From contig JADNRX010000625.1 of the NCBI GenBank assembly GCA_015501595.1, positions 1 to 28,972 on the forward strand: a stretch of DNA of 28,972 nucleotides, written 5' to 3'. Within the stretch, counting starts at the first letter, position 1, and every line of letters starts with the position of its first letter. This document shows positions 1-10,138 of the stretch, piece after piece. Source of the stretch: Hymenopellis radicata (taxonomy: Eukaryota; Basidiomycota; Agaricomycetes; Agaricales; Physalacriaceae). Made by a program: the position numbers and the translations under genes. The notes under the pieces were generated by a model. It saw only the letters and a list, made by a program, of their open reading frames with translations, was not told where the DNA came from and did no database searches.

Positions 1-520
1 GTCGAAAAGAACGCCACGATCGGTATAAGCGCAATGTCACCAATGATATCCTCAATCTCATGCGCAACGCACCACAGCGCGATCGTGAACAGACATATGA
101 ACGTGACCCAATGCTTCGCAGTGAACGGCTCCCTGGTCGGGCGTACCGTGCGTATCTCGATGTCGCCTTCACCATCGGGTGATGGTGGGGGACAGTACGA
201 CGCGAGGAGGAGACCCCATATCGGGATGATAGAAATAGCCGACACGGGCAGGAGAAACACGGGTGATTAGAATCCGATCCATGTTCGTCTTGCTGAGGCC
301 AGACGATATTGTGAAGCCTCCCAATCAGCACATAATCGTCGGAGAGAACATTACAGAAAAGATGTAAAGTACCGGTAAGGACAGATCGGGGTTCGCCGGT
401 GAGCGCATATGGTCATGACCGTCTTGCAGAGGAAGGTCAACAGGGTCGACAAAAGTTAGCAAATGATGGAAGAGCGCAGGAAAAATGGTCTTGAAGACCG
501 GCGAGAGTGGTGTACTTGAG
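1..520 (-). pseudogene. Relic of a Pho87/Pho90/Pho91-type phosphate transporter (SLC13/DASS family), broken and cut by the window edge
   Basis: Read on the minus strand, several stretches match the membrane domain of fungal low-affinity phosphate transporters in the correct order. They are a segment ending YIFSVMFSPTIM, then LGGFTISSGLSKTNMDR, then LLPVSAISIPIWGLLL, then FICLFTIALWCVAHEIED and IALIPIVAFF at the window edge. The gene is damaged. An in-frame TGA lies at 325-327 between PTIM and the GGFTI motif. Around 245-265 the sequence jumps frame from the ITRVS segment directly to the LLPVSA segment. Roughly 100 or more residues that normally lie between them are missing, including the membrane segments and the SPQN signature. 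The family assignment rests on remembered motifs, not on a search. The upstream SPX-domain part is not recognisable. The rest of the gene would lie left of the window. Confidence 0.7.
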
Positions 521-704
521 CTGCACAGACAAACGCAGTCAAATACCTGTGAAGTAAGCATGAACAAACGATACAGCTCTTGCTTTTACCATCATGATCG
601 TCTGGGACACGACAGAGCAGCGACTGGTTTTAACACTTTTCCATCTCGTAAATCTGTTGGAGATTAAGCAACACAACACTAATGAATTGGGCATTTTAGC
701 ATGA

Positions 705-1124
705 GCGAACAAACTTGGAGGAAACGTCGAGCACCGCACATCTCGTGCCATTTTTGGCGGCTATCGAAAGCCAGCATCAGGCAAATGCGCATACGGTCCA
801 TCGAGCGCGCCTATCCCATCCGCGTCCGCACACGGTCCATCGAGCGCGCCTATCCCATCCGCGTCCGCATACGGTCCATCGAGCGCGCCTATCCCGTCCG
901 CGTCCGCATACGGTCCATCGAGCGCGCCTATCCTATCCGCGCCCGGGCCATCGAGCGCGCCTGTGCTAACAGGTGGCGGGTTACAGAGGAAGCGGAATTC
1001 CAACAATGGCTTTGCGTGTGAGAAGTGTGGGAAGGTATTGGAGAACCTGAAAGACTTAAATGCTCACATGAAGCGGAAGAAGCACGGTAAAGCATTGCGG
1101 CAAAAAGGTAATGTGAGGGTTTAA
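705..1124 (+). CDS. Partial C2H2 zinc-finger protein (3' part), with Pro/Ser-rich tandem repeat
   Basis: This frame is open from 705 to the TAA at 1122-1124 but has no ATG, so it can only be the end of a spliced gene or a damaged one. It encodes four to five 13-residue repeats (YGPSSAPIPSASA), a basic linker, and a C-terminal zinc finger beginning FACEKCGKVL. The finger spacing is C-x2-C-x12-H-x5-H, ending HMKRKKHGK about 10 residues before the stop. A different frame just upstream (700-790, beginning after an acceptor-like TTTTAG at 694-699) also looks coding: EETSSTAHLVPFLAAIESQH. Joining the two needs a small frameshift near 790, so a recent frameshift or an unseen splice is likely. A single C-terminal finger suggests a DNA- or RNA-binding protein, but no family is recognised. 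Confidence 0.45.
   Translation, partial: ANKLGGNVEHRTSRAIFGGYRKPASGKCAYGPSSAPIPSASAHGPSSAPIPSASAYGPSSAPIPSASAYGPSSAPILSAPGPSSAPVLTGGGLQRKRNSNNGFACEKCGKVLENLKDLNAHMKRKKHGKALRQKGNVRV
793..962 (+). repeat. 39-bp coding tandem repeat, about 4 copies
   Basis: Units start at 793, 832, 871 and 910, with a shortened fourth unit and a partial fifth (945-962). Each begins ACGGTCCATCGAGCGCGCCT. The 39-bp length is 13 codons, so the reading frame that leads into the zinc finger is preserved through every unit. Copies differ by single substitutions only. Confidence 0.85.
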
Positions 1125-2303
1125 TAGTATGTGGCGCACACTAATAAAATTTGAAGATTTCGAGTGGCGCCCCAATGAGTACTGAGAGACGTATGCGAAT
1201 ATGAGGTAGTATCTTTGGAGAATTTTTTGGGCTTTGTATGTTAGAACTAGTGTGTACTTAGGCGAAAAACTTTTGGCTCGCTGCCATACTGGCAGCATGA
1301 ACATCGTTCCTGGGCTTCCTGGAGTAAATGTGGTATTTCACCAGCATTAGAGGCTATAATTATTTACTATGATTATTGCCGTTCTGTCGTTCGTTTAGTG
1401 CTTCAATACGTAGCTATTTTACTGTTAATGAGAATCTAAACGTGTTGTATCTCGCTGCTTTGGCGTGAGCTGTGCGCAAAGCAATGGGTTCACTGGTCCT
1501 ACGAGTTGTTGCCGGCCACCGACGGCACCCGTGTTGGTGCTGGGGAGTGACACTCGCACACCGTGTGCTTGGGGTTCAAGCCCCCCAGTTAGGCCGGTCG
1601 CACACGCATCTTACGCCCTCCTCAACACGGTCTCTTTCTTCAGTATGCTCTCCTACTCGGCATCTTTGACTGTTAACTTCCTCCACGCACTCTCCCGTCC
1701 TCGTCTTCTCACGAGATTCTTAACATTGTTCTTCCACTTAAGCTCGCCCTCCTTAATCTCGCCCTCCTTGGCGCGACCTTCTCGGGTGCAGTCCTCTTCG
1801 TGCGCTTTGCGTGTTCTCACTGTTGCCCGTGGACGCAAGACTGGACGTTTGCTATCCTCTAAAAGCAGTCATTGACAACGACGGCTCCTTGAAAGGTGGA
1901 GATTGGACCATCCCGATGGCCAGATCGACACGTCAATCCTCAAACAGATCCAGAACTCACTTCACGCCAAATAAAGTGTTTTTGCAGTTTTCGATCGTTT
2001 TCATAACGAGGAGAAGCAAAACATCTGCATATGCATACTGCGTCGAGCGTTCCACTGAGCTCTCATGGTGTGTCCTGCTACCCATTCGTTATGCTGCAGC
2101 CGCCTTTGCCTCCACGCGTGCCTTGTGCTGCAAAGCAAGTCAGGAAACGATAAGAGACAGATAGTGTAGAGACGCACGGATCCAATAAGAGCGAAACGAG
2201 CATTACGGCGGAACTATAGATCGATTAAATTTTGTCTCCAAGCCCGCAACAATTCGATACAGACCTTGGCGTCAACCTACACCGAAGATATGGGCGGGAT
2301 GGG
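1125..2303. other. About 1.2 kb with no supported gene
   Basis: Open frames here (for example 1465-1875) are low-complexity and start at non-ATG codons. I see no conserved motif, splice-consistent exon chain or transposon hallmark. A sequence near 1570-1585 (GGGGTTCAAGCCCC) resembles a tRNA T-arm, but no matching acceptor or D-arm is present. Confidence 0.5.
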
Positions 2304-2373
2304 TCTGCAGTCCGATGGGCGCGATGGTCCGCAGTCCGATGGGCGAGAGTGTGCAGTCCGATGGGCGCGATGG
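2304..2373. repeat. About 24-bp tandem repeat, 3 copies
   Basis: The core GCAGTCCGATGGGCG occurs three times in a row. The first and third copies continue as CGATGG and the middle one as AGAGTG. It lies about 260 bp before the larger 22-bp minisatellite and has a different sequence. Confidence 0.75.
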
Positions 2374-2632
2374 TCCGTGGGGTGTTTCCTTGATCACGTC
2401 TTCACGGCGCTCTCTGCCTCGCCTCGGTGCTGTCTTAGCGAGGAGCATGTCTGCAAGGCGTCTTGTGCGCGTGTCGTTCTCGCGAGCGTGTTGGCGAGAG
2501 TGTTCCTCCCGGTGTCTCTGCCCTCGCTGCGGCACGTCTGTAGAGGTGCAGGAGAGTTGTGAGGGACGTAGCAGAAAAATTAACGTGGTGGTGGAAGACA
2601 GGATCTTTCGGGCTTCGCCGACGATGACGGCT

Positions 2633-3073
2633 ATTTTCGGGTATCGGTGGTCGTAATTTGCGGGTATCGTGGTCGGAATTTGAGGGAAAAGTGGTGGTAA
2701 TTTGCGGGTATCTTGATCAGGATTTGCGGGTATCGTGGTCGCGATTTGAGGGAAAAGTGGTCGGGATTTGCGGGTATCGTGGTCGTAATTTGCGGGTATC
2801 TTGATCAGGATTTGCGGGTATCGTGGTCGGAATTTGAGGGAAAAGTGGTCGTAATTTGCGGGTATCTTGATCAGGATTTGCGGGTATCTTGATCAGGATT
2901 TGCGGGTATCGTGGTCGGAATTTGCGGGTATCGTGGTCGCGATTTGAGGGAAAAGTGGTCGGGATTTGCGGGTATCGTGGTCGCGATTTGAGGGAAAAGT
3001 GGTCGGGATTTGAGGGTAAAATCGTAACGATTTGCGCGTAAATTAGTCAGGATTTGAGCGCAAATCGGTCAGG
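2633..3073. repeat. 22-bp minisatellite, about 20 units of three interleaved types
   Basis: Nineteen exact-length 22-bp units run from 2656 to 3073, preceded by one degenerate unit (2633-2655). Type A is ATTTGCGGGTATCGTGGTCG plus two variable bases. Type B replaces the middle with GAGGGAAAAGTGGTCG. Type C has GCGGGTATCTTGATCAGG. The order is A B C A B A C A B C C A A B A B, followed by three decayed units at the right edge (3008-3073). Because 22 is not a multiple of three and stops occur in all frames, this is not coding. It ends about 100 bp from the stop codon of the convergent F-box gene. Confidence 0.95.
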
Positions 3074-3169
3074 GCCGCCTCGAACGGCGTGCCTGACCGG
3101 CGGTCTCTAATAATCAGACAATTTGCAGGCAAGGGTGGGATCACGACCATTACAGTATAATTGTGACGT

Positions 3170-4783
3170 TCATACAAAGTAATTGAGTGTACCAGTCAGT
3201 CCATCACTCAGCAAGGCATTGAAAGCGGCTTCGACATGCTCATCGACGGACACCACATAGTCGACCACGACCTCGTCCAACCGCGACATCTTGTCTTCAC
3301 CGGAACGCCTATGTTTGACTGATTCAACAAAGTCATGTGAAATGTCCGCGCCCTCCTTCGCGACAATAATTAGACGAGTTAAATCCGGAATAAGATCCTG
3401 CTCGTCCATGAGAATGGATTTCATGGTGAAGCTGATGTCGAAACGGGTCCTCAACGTCAATTCAAGGTGACAGAGTTTGGGCGTTGTGCGTAGAAATGTT
3501 ATTAAATTGTCCGTGTCGGCGGCGTTTTGGAGGGAAACCTTCAATTTCTTGAGGTCCTGTCCTGTAGGATGTATCATCGGAGAGGGGAAGAATAGAATTT
3601 CGTCGTCTTCACAACCGTCGACAACGTCATCGAAGGATAGTTCTCGAAGGCGGGAGAAAGTGAACCTGGAAAAGAAGTCTGTTTGCCCTATCTGCGTCCC
3701 ACTAAGTTTGAGAACTCGCATATTTGGGTAATCGTCGCGGACGCCCTTAAACCTTTTGGTGTACAACCGTTGGGGGACTGCTCGTGTGAGGTGGAACCGT
3801 GCAGAGATCAACGAGGGTTTGGCTATTATCATGGCCGGCGCCACAAAGGAAATGCCATGCTGAGACAGATCGACGTCAAGACATCCCGTTTGTTCAAATA
3901 TCTCAATTGGGGCCTCCGCAGAAAGGTTGAAGAGTATCACAAACGCTCCAGGAGTGTCGGAAGAGAAACTGCGAAGTTGGGGGCAAGTTACGATTGTGGC
4001 GTTACGTGTACTCAGCGAGAGTAAGACTTGGCGAGCCAGAAAGATATCGGGAAGCTGGACGTGGACATGCAGTCTCGTGAGAGCCGGGAAGATGAGTTGT
4101 GCGGCATTCCACGAACGATAAACATGATACTCAAAGCTCACGGCAGCGGTAGACCACCGAGTCGATGAGAGGAGCAACACCGTGAGGGCGGGATGATCCG
4201 AAGTACCATGAGCCAGGACATCTAATGTATGATTTCCTGAACGGGAAAGAAACCGGTTTAAAAAAATGGGCGTTGAGAGGTTCTTTGGATGTCTGTCGAA
4301 CGACAAATGAACAAAGCGCCATATGCGGGGTGTTGTCAGCGCAGTACGCCTCCAATGCGAAGATACATGGGAGATAACCCAGTGCGGCGCGTTCATGTCG
4401 AGACTATCGACGAAATTTCCATGTCGAACGCTGTCTAGAGGAGCATCGGCGGTGGCACTGACAACATCGTCAAAGATTTCTGCGAGGATCTCCGGGGGGA
4501 AAGAGCGTATAGGATGGAGGATGGTTCTAACTTCTAGGAGGCGTTGCTCTATCTGCACTTTCTGCGCCAGCATGTCCTCCAATGAAGCACGCAGGTCCGC
4601 AATTCGCATGTCCAGAGTGGCAGCATAGCTTTGGGTGCGCGACATGAGTTCTGAAAGCTGCGTTTTTTCAGTCCCATGAGGAGCTACATTCGATGCGAGA
4701 AGTTCCTTGATTCGCGTCAATGTAGCTTCGGGAAGAATCTCCAGCTGCTCCGGCGAGGCATGCCCACAACGCGAGCAGATCAT
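3170..4783 (-). CDS. F-box protein, paralogue 1 (537 aa)
   Basis: This is a single-exon gene with an ATG at 4783. The N-terminus MICSRCGHASPEQLEILPEA carries a lone CxxC. A charged, probably coiled-coil stretch follows (about residues 40-88, SRTQSYAATLDMRIADLRAS). Next comes an F-box-like core (SFPPEILAEIFDDVV, about 93-115), and then a long C-terminal region with spaced leucines that resembles the substrate-binding part of Agaricomycete F-box proteins. Such proteins bind Skp1 through the F-box and present targets to the SCF ubiquitin ligase; the target is unknown. It is the most divergent of the four intact copies in this window. It is divergently transcribed from MSH6, with only about 150 bp between the start codons. 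The C-terminus ends at LLSDGLTGTLNYFV. Confidence 0.85.
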   Translation of the reverse strand: MICSRCGHASPEQLEILPEATLTRIKELLASNVAPHGTEKTQLSELMSRTQSYAATLDMRIADLRASLEDMLAQKVQIEQRLLEVRTILHPIRSFPPEILAEIFDDVVSATADAPLDSVRHGNFVDSLDMNAPHWVISHVSSHWRRTALTTPRIWRFVHLSFDRHPKNLSTPIFLNRFLSRSGNHTLDVLAHGTSDHPALTVLLLSSTRWSTAAVSFEYHVYRSWNAAQLIFPALTRLHVHVQLPDIFLARQVLLSLSTRNATIVTCPQLRSFSSDTPGAFVILFNLSAEAPIEIFEQTGCLDVDLSQHGISFVAPAMIIAKPSLISARFHLTRAVPQRLYTKRFKGVRDDYPNMRVLKLSGTQIGQTDFFSRFTFSRLRELSFDDVVDGCEDDEILFFPSPMIHPTGQDLKKLKVSLQNAADTDNLITFLRTTPKLCHLELTLRTRFDISFTMKSILMDEQDLIPDLTRLIIVAKEGADISHDFVESVKHRRSGEDKMSRLDEVVVDYVVSVDEHVEAAFNALLSDGLTGTLNYFV

Positions 4784-4933
4784 TGCCTATTGAAAAAATT
4801 AGATTAGTACTGGATAGCAGACTGCAGAAGGAAAGAAGTGTACCTGATGGAGGAAAGCAAGAAGGGTCTTATCCACGTGGGAACACTGGCCGTTGACAAA
4901 CAAGGACCAACGCGTTTGCTTCCCACCACGACG
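4784..4933. promoter_or_regulatory. Short bidirectional promoter between F-box gene 1 and MSH6
   Basis: The two start codons (4783 minus, 4934 plus) are 150 bp apart, so both promoters and both 5' UTRs must share this interval or overlap the neighbouring gene. An ATG at 4844 lies in frame with MSH6 but would add a leader not expected for the family. I see no clear TATA box. Confidence 0.5.
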
Positions 4934-7900
4934 ATGGCGCCCAAAGCAAAGACGTCGACGGAGAATATGAAGCAGAAAAGCCTTATGGGCTGGTTCTCAA
5001 AGGGTCCTGGGGACAAGCCCAAGGGCACCCCAAAGGCCGCAAACGCGTCGCGGTCAAAGGCGGTCGCGAACCCAGTTACTCCAGAGTCCAAAAAGTCCGA
5101 CGTTCGTGTCCCGTCGTCGTCGGCCGCAGCAAGCTCGACGTCGTCTCTTGGAAGAGGCAGCACTGCCCACGATACGCCGCCGACGAGTGACCCCATCGAT
5201 GTGGACATGGAAGACGAGTTGCAGGAGCAGAAGAAGGCTCGTGCCAAGTCGGTGAGTACCATATATGCTATTCATGGACTCCTGCCCATTCTGTGAGCAG
5301 GGAAAGCGAAAGATTGTGTTAGAGGATTCTGACGAGGAGACGCTGCATTCCTCGACTACGCGTGGGTCGAGCTCCAACTTGGGTTCATCGCCGCTCAAGA
5401 ATAAAAGTACGTCCACCCTTCGCGTCTTGACTTCGCTTATACGAGTACAGATCGCGCCAAAAAGCCTAGGTTATCAGCACCGCTGACAGACGACGACGAC
5501 GAAGAGGAAGATCAAGAAGCTTTAACCTCCTTCTCAAAGAGGCTCACACATTTCAAGAAGCCTGGGGCAAAGAAAGGTACGCATATATTCGTGTCAACTG
5601 TCTCTTATTGACCGCTAGTAGGCTCCCGATCCTCCGTCGTCTCAGACGACGACGACTTCATTGCTCCGTCTGACTCTGACGAGGATACCAAGTCAGTCAA
5701 ATCCAGGAACTCGGCGGCGTCCTCTCGCGACACCGATATTGACGACGACGACGAAGACGAGGTGGTTCCCAAGAAAAAGTCGCGTCCTTCAATGAAAAAG
5801 ACGGCCTCATCTACGAAAAGCGCGTCTGCCGGCGCTTCTTCTGGTGGAGGATTCTCGTTCCTGACCAAAGCAGAGCAGCGGGAGCAAGATAAGAAGAACG
5901 ACAAGAAGGCCGCAGAAGACCCGTACGCGTTTTTGCAGGACATCAGAGATGTATGTAATTGCGGTCAAGGGTTGCCCGTGGCTAATATAATTCATAGAAA
6001 GACGGCAATCGACCAGGCAGTCCAAACTACGATCCGCGTACGCTCTACGTCCCCAAGAATGCGTGGTCTGAGTTCACGCCCTTTGAGAAACAGGTCTGTT
6101 CTTCCAGTAACGCACTTTGAAGATGCTCATCTTTCACAGTTTTGGGAAATCAAGCAAAACCATTATGACACTGTTTGTTCATCTCATTGACTCGACGTCA
6201 GATATATGCTAATCACGCAACCAGATTCTCTTCTTCCAGAAAGGGTAGGACTGCTCCAATCCTTGTGTCTTACGCGCTAAACCATTGTCAGAAAATTCTA
6301 TGAGTTATATGAAGACGACGCTCGAGTCGGTCATCAGGAATTCGATCTCAAGCTGACGCAACGCGTGAAGATGTCCATGGTCGGCGTGCCAGAAATGTCT
6401 TTTGATTTCTGGGCTGCGTATGTGATTCATTTCCTATGTGTGCTATTCGCTGAATTTTTTGGTAGCAAGTTCCTCGGGAAAGGCTACAAAGTAGGTAAGG
6501 TCGACCAAGCGGAGACTGCGCTTGGCGCCGAAATGCGCATTGCCACCGATAAGGGCAAAGGTAAGGCCAAGGCTACTGAGAAGGAAAAAATTGTACGGCG
6601 GTAGGTCGAAATTCACTACTTTTGCCCAGTACTGACTCGGGACATGGATACCAGGGAGCTTCACAAAGTGTACACGAATGGAACACTCGTTGATGCTCAA
6701 ATGCTCACGGACGATCATGCGGGTCACTGTATCTCGATCCGGGAAGTGGAATGCAACGATGGGAACCACACCTTTGGCATTTGTGTGCTCGATTGTTCAA
6801 CATCGCAGTTCGAATTGAGTGTCTTCAAGGATGACGTCTGTCGCACCAAGTTGGAAACGTTGATGAGGCAGGCGCGGCCCAAGGAGCTGCTGTTCACCAA
6901 GGTCTGCAAAGATGTACTCTTCGTCGCGTGTCGTCTAATTAAGAGATTCGTAGGGACAACTCTCAGTGTCCACCACGCGACTGCTGAAAACGTTCCTCCC
7001 AGCGGCTTGCCTTTGGACCGGTCTTCGTGAAGTCGAGGGCTTTGGCTATGATGAGACGCTCAAGGAGTTGAAGAGTCTCTATCCTGCCGAGGAAGGCCAA
7101 ATGGATGACGATGAAGAGCGTCTTCTTCCCGCCTCCGTACCGCAAACCATTCGCGACATGGCCGATTCGCAACCAGCTATGGAAGCGCTGGGTGCAATGA
7201 TCTGGTGAATTAAATTTCCTCGTATACGAACCTGGAAACTGAGATGGTCACAGGTACCTGCGCCAGCTGAACATAGATAAAGACATTCTGAGCATGAAGA
7301 ACTTCAACGTCTACGACCCGATGAAGCAAGGCAATGGCCTGGTCTTGGACGGTCAGACTCTGGCCCATATCGAGGTCTGCAGTCCCGTTTCTGCACATGG
7401 CTAGTCGCTAACTCAGCACAGGTCTTACAAAACGGTGAAGGAACATTGGATGGGACCTTGTTGCAGTTACTCAGTCGCTGTGTGACGCCCTTCGGCAAGC
7501 GACTATTCCGCATCTGGCTCTGCATGCCCCTGCGGGATATCGCAGATATCAACACGAGGTCTGTCTTTCGCGGTCTTGCGCTCTAGGCCTCCAAGCGGGC
7601 TAACATGGTCCTCAGGCTTGACGCCGTCGAAGATCTCATGTCACATCCAACCTTTGAAGGGGAGTTCTCTGAAATAGCAAAGGGTTTACCGGATCTGGAG
7701 CGTGTTGTTTCGCGGATACATGCCAAGAACTGCAAGGTTAAGGACTTCCTCAAGGTTCTCACAGTAAGCACGGTTCTCTTTACTTTCACCACTGTCAGTG
7801 TCATTGATGGTTTCCCAGGCGTTCAAGAAATTGAGTCGTGGAATGACCGATCTGGCCAATACTTCCGAGAGTTTTGAGTCCAAGACGATCTTGGGCCTCT

Positions 7901-9938
7901 TGCGTGGCGCGCCTGATCTTCTGCCGCATATCAAGAACGTCGAATCGATGTATGTTCAGCCGAGTGAGAAAGGTATGCCGCTGTAGGTGCGAAAACTTGC
8001 ACCGGAGCTAATAGGTCCCGAAGATGTGAACGAGTTAGTACCGCAGAAGGGCAAAGATGAAGAATTCGACAAGATTAGCAAGAAGATCAAAAAGCTGGAA
8101 AGTGAACTGGATGAGGAGTTGGAGGAGCTGGCGGAGAATTTGGGGTAAGCTACTACCTTCTCCTCGCTAATTCCCTTACTCACAAAAACAATCGACTGTC
8201 AGAATTAAACTGGCTTGGTGGCACAGCGCTCAAGGAACAAAGGTTCGTTCAAGTCCGAATCTCGTTTAATGCATTCGGTATTCACCTTTATCAGGATATC
8301 TATTTAGTCGAAACCAATGCGTCGGAAAAGAAGATCCCTAAGGACTGGGTGAAGAGTGGCGCTACCAAGGTATGACTTGCTTGTCCGTTTCGAGATCGGT
8401 CTTAACAAATTCGTCTATAGGCTAAAGCCCGATGGCGCGTCGACCCCATCCAGAAATCTGTTCGCGCTCTCAAGGAAGGCAGAGAAACGCGTAATAATCT
8501 CATGAAAGCTTTCAAGAACCGCGTTTTCGAGGAATTCGACTCCGACCGCTCCGTCTGGCTGCGTGCCATTCGCGTCTTTGCTGAATTGGATTGTTTGTTC
8601 AGTTTGTCGAAATCTTCCAATGTGTTGGAAGAGCCGAGGTGTAGGCCGGAGTTCGTGGAGAGTGACTCGGCGTTTGTGGATTTCGAGGAGCTGAGGCATC
8701 CGACGGTTAGCAATGTGAAGAGCTTCATTCCCAATGATGTGAAGCTCGGTGGTGATACTCCTCGCATCGCGTTGTTGACGGGTATGTTTTCTTCGTCAAT
8801 GATCTCGATGTAGACTGATCAGTTCCTCGACGTTTAGGTCCTAATATGGCGTAAGCATCCAGCGCGTATTCGACGAAACTTCCGAGAACTCATCGCAACG
8901 TACAGTGGAAAGTCGACCGTCATGAGGATGACTGCAACTGGGATCGTGCGTTCTTCGCCTGCTTCCCAGCTATATGCTCTAACAATCGCACAGATCATGG
9001 CGCAGTTGGGCATGTTTGTTCCGGCAGCGAAGGCTCGGTAAGCCTGGGCGATTTCCATCTATGGTCAAACTGCTTAAGACTTGTAGATTGGCCCCCGTCG
9101 ATTCCATATTGACGCGGATGGGCGCTTACGACAACATGTTCTCGAATGCCAGTACGTTCAAGGTGGAGCTGGACGAATGTTGTAAGATTCTTCGTGATGC
9201 GACGCCGAAGTCCTTCGTAATATTGGATGGCAAGTCTTTGGTCCGATAGATTCAATTCGTCGTGCTAATATTGTGCTTAGAGCTTGGCCGAGGAACGTCG
9301 ACCTTCGTAAGTCTTCATGTCGTGTCTGTAAGTTCTGCTGACAACTGTCTCCAGGATGGTATGGCTATCGCTGGGGTAAGAGTCTCTGCGTACTTGTCTG
9401 TGTCTAAACTCATGGAGCGATTCAGGCGGTTCTACACGAACTGGCAACACACACCATGCCACTTTCGTTCTTCGCCACTCATTATGGTTCTTTGACTGAC
9501 GATTTCGTCTATCATCCGAACATTCGGAATATGCATATGTCTAGCATTGTCGACGACGAAAAGCGTGATGTAAGTGCATCGCCAATTCGCAACGGGTCGA
9601 GCTGATCAGAGACGTAGATCGTTTTCCTTTATAAACTTGTCGATGGCGTCGCCACGTCCTCCTTTGGCACGCACGTCGCCAACCTCGCCGGTGTTCCATT
9701 TAATGTCGTCGAGCGTGCAGACCTCATATCGAAGAAGTTTGCTCAGCAGTTCAAAGAGCGTCTCCAAGAACAGAAGTCGAAGCGGGCTTCTTCGCGGCTC
9801 CCACTTGTTGCCCAAGCCGACTTTGCGTATCTACATGCGCTGGCTACGGGGAAGATTGAGATGTCCTCTGACGCGATGAAGCAGCAGCTAGTTTTGAATG
9901 TGTTGAAGGAGACTGTTAAGAAATATGTCTCCAAGTAA
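4934..9938 (+). CDS. MSH6: DNA mismatch repair protein Msh6, 27 exons
   Basis: Msh6 pairs with Msh2 as MutS-alpha and recognises base mismatches in the nucleus. My exons: 4934-5251, 5301-5406, 5451-5576, 5622-5950, 5998-6093, 6140-6172, 6225-6244, 6292-6417, 6466-6600, 6655-6901, 6954-7204, 7254-7374, 7422-7558, 7616-7763, 7819-7972, 8015-8144, 8203-8242, 8295-8369, 8421-8781, 8838-8850, 8906-8945, 8994-9037, 9087-9229, 9281-9306, 9355-9375, 9426-9569, 9618-9938. They sum to 3705 nt (1234 aa). The start gives MAPKAKTS and a PCNA-binding box (QKSLMGWF, residues 14-21). A disordered acidic region follows to about 293. The mismatch-reading Phe-Tyr-Glu is at 345-347 (GKFYELYE). The ATPase has Walker A GPNMAGKST (985-993), Walker B VILDE (ending 1065) and STFKVELDE. 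Intron 9230-9280 has a GC donor. All key residues are present and the gene looks functional. Confidence 0.96.
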
Positions 9939-10138
9939 GGATGCTTGCTCTAGTTGTATTTTTTTGCTGTTTTGTTGCTATCGTTGTTTCTTTGCTTCGG
10001 TTTACTTACCTCTGATACCTAGTATACATTATCCATCGTTGCTTGCATGTACATAACTTACTCCTTGTCGTAAACGTTGAACATTTAATTTGTTGACTCG
10101 ATGCCAAGAGGTTTTCCCACGTGGCTGTCTTGCACTCA

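Noticed and set aside
1500..1600. Possible tRNA (T-arm-like GGGGTTCAAGCCCC)
   Set aside because: No pairing acceptor stem, D-arm or anticodon arm is present at the right distance.
1465..1875. 136-codon plus-strand frame
   Set aside because: Non-ATG start, low complexity and no domain; it reads as ordinary non-coding DNA.
2656..3073. CRISPR-like array
   Set aside because: Units are direct, contiguous 22-mers without unique spacers, in a eukaryotic genome; it is a minisatellite.
4838..4933. Upstream in-frame start for MSH6
   Set aside because: The frame is open from GTG/ATG codons before 4934, but the family begins shortly before the PCNA box, which fits the ATG at 4934.
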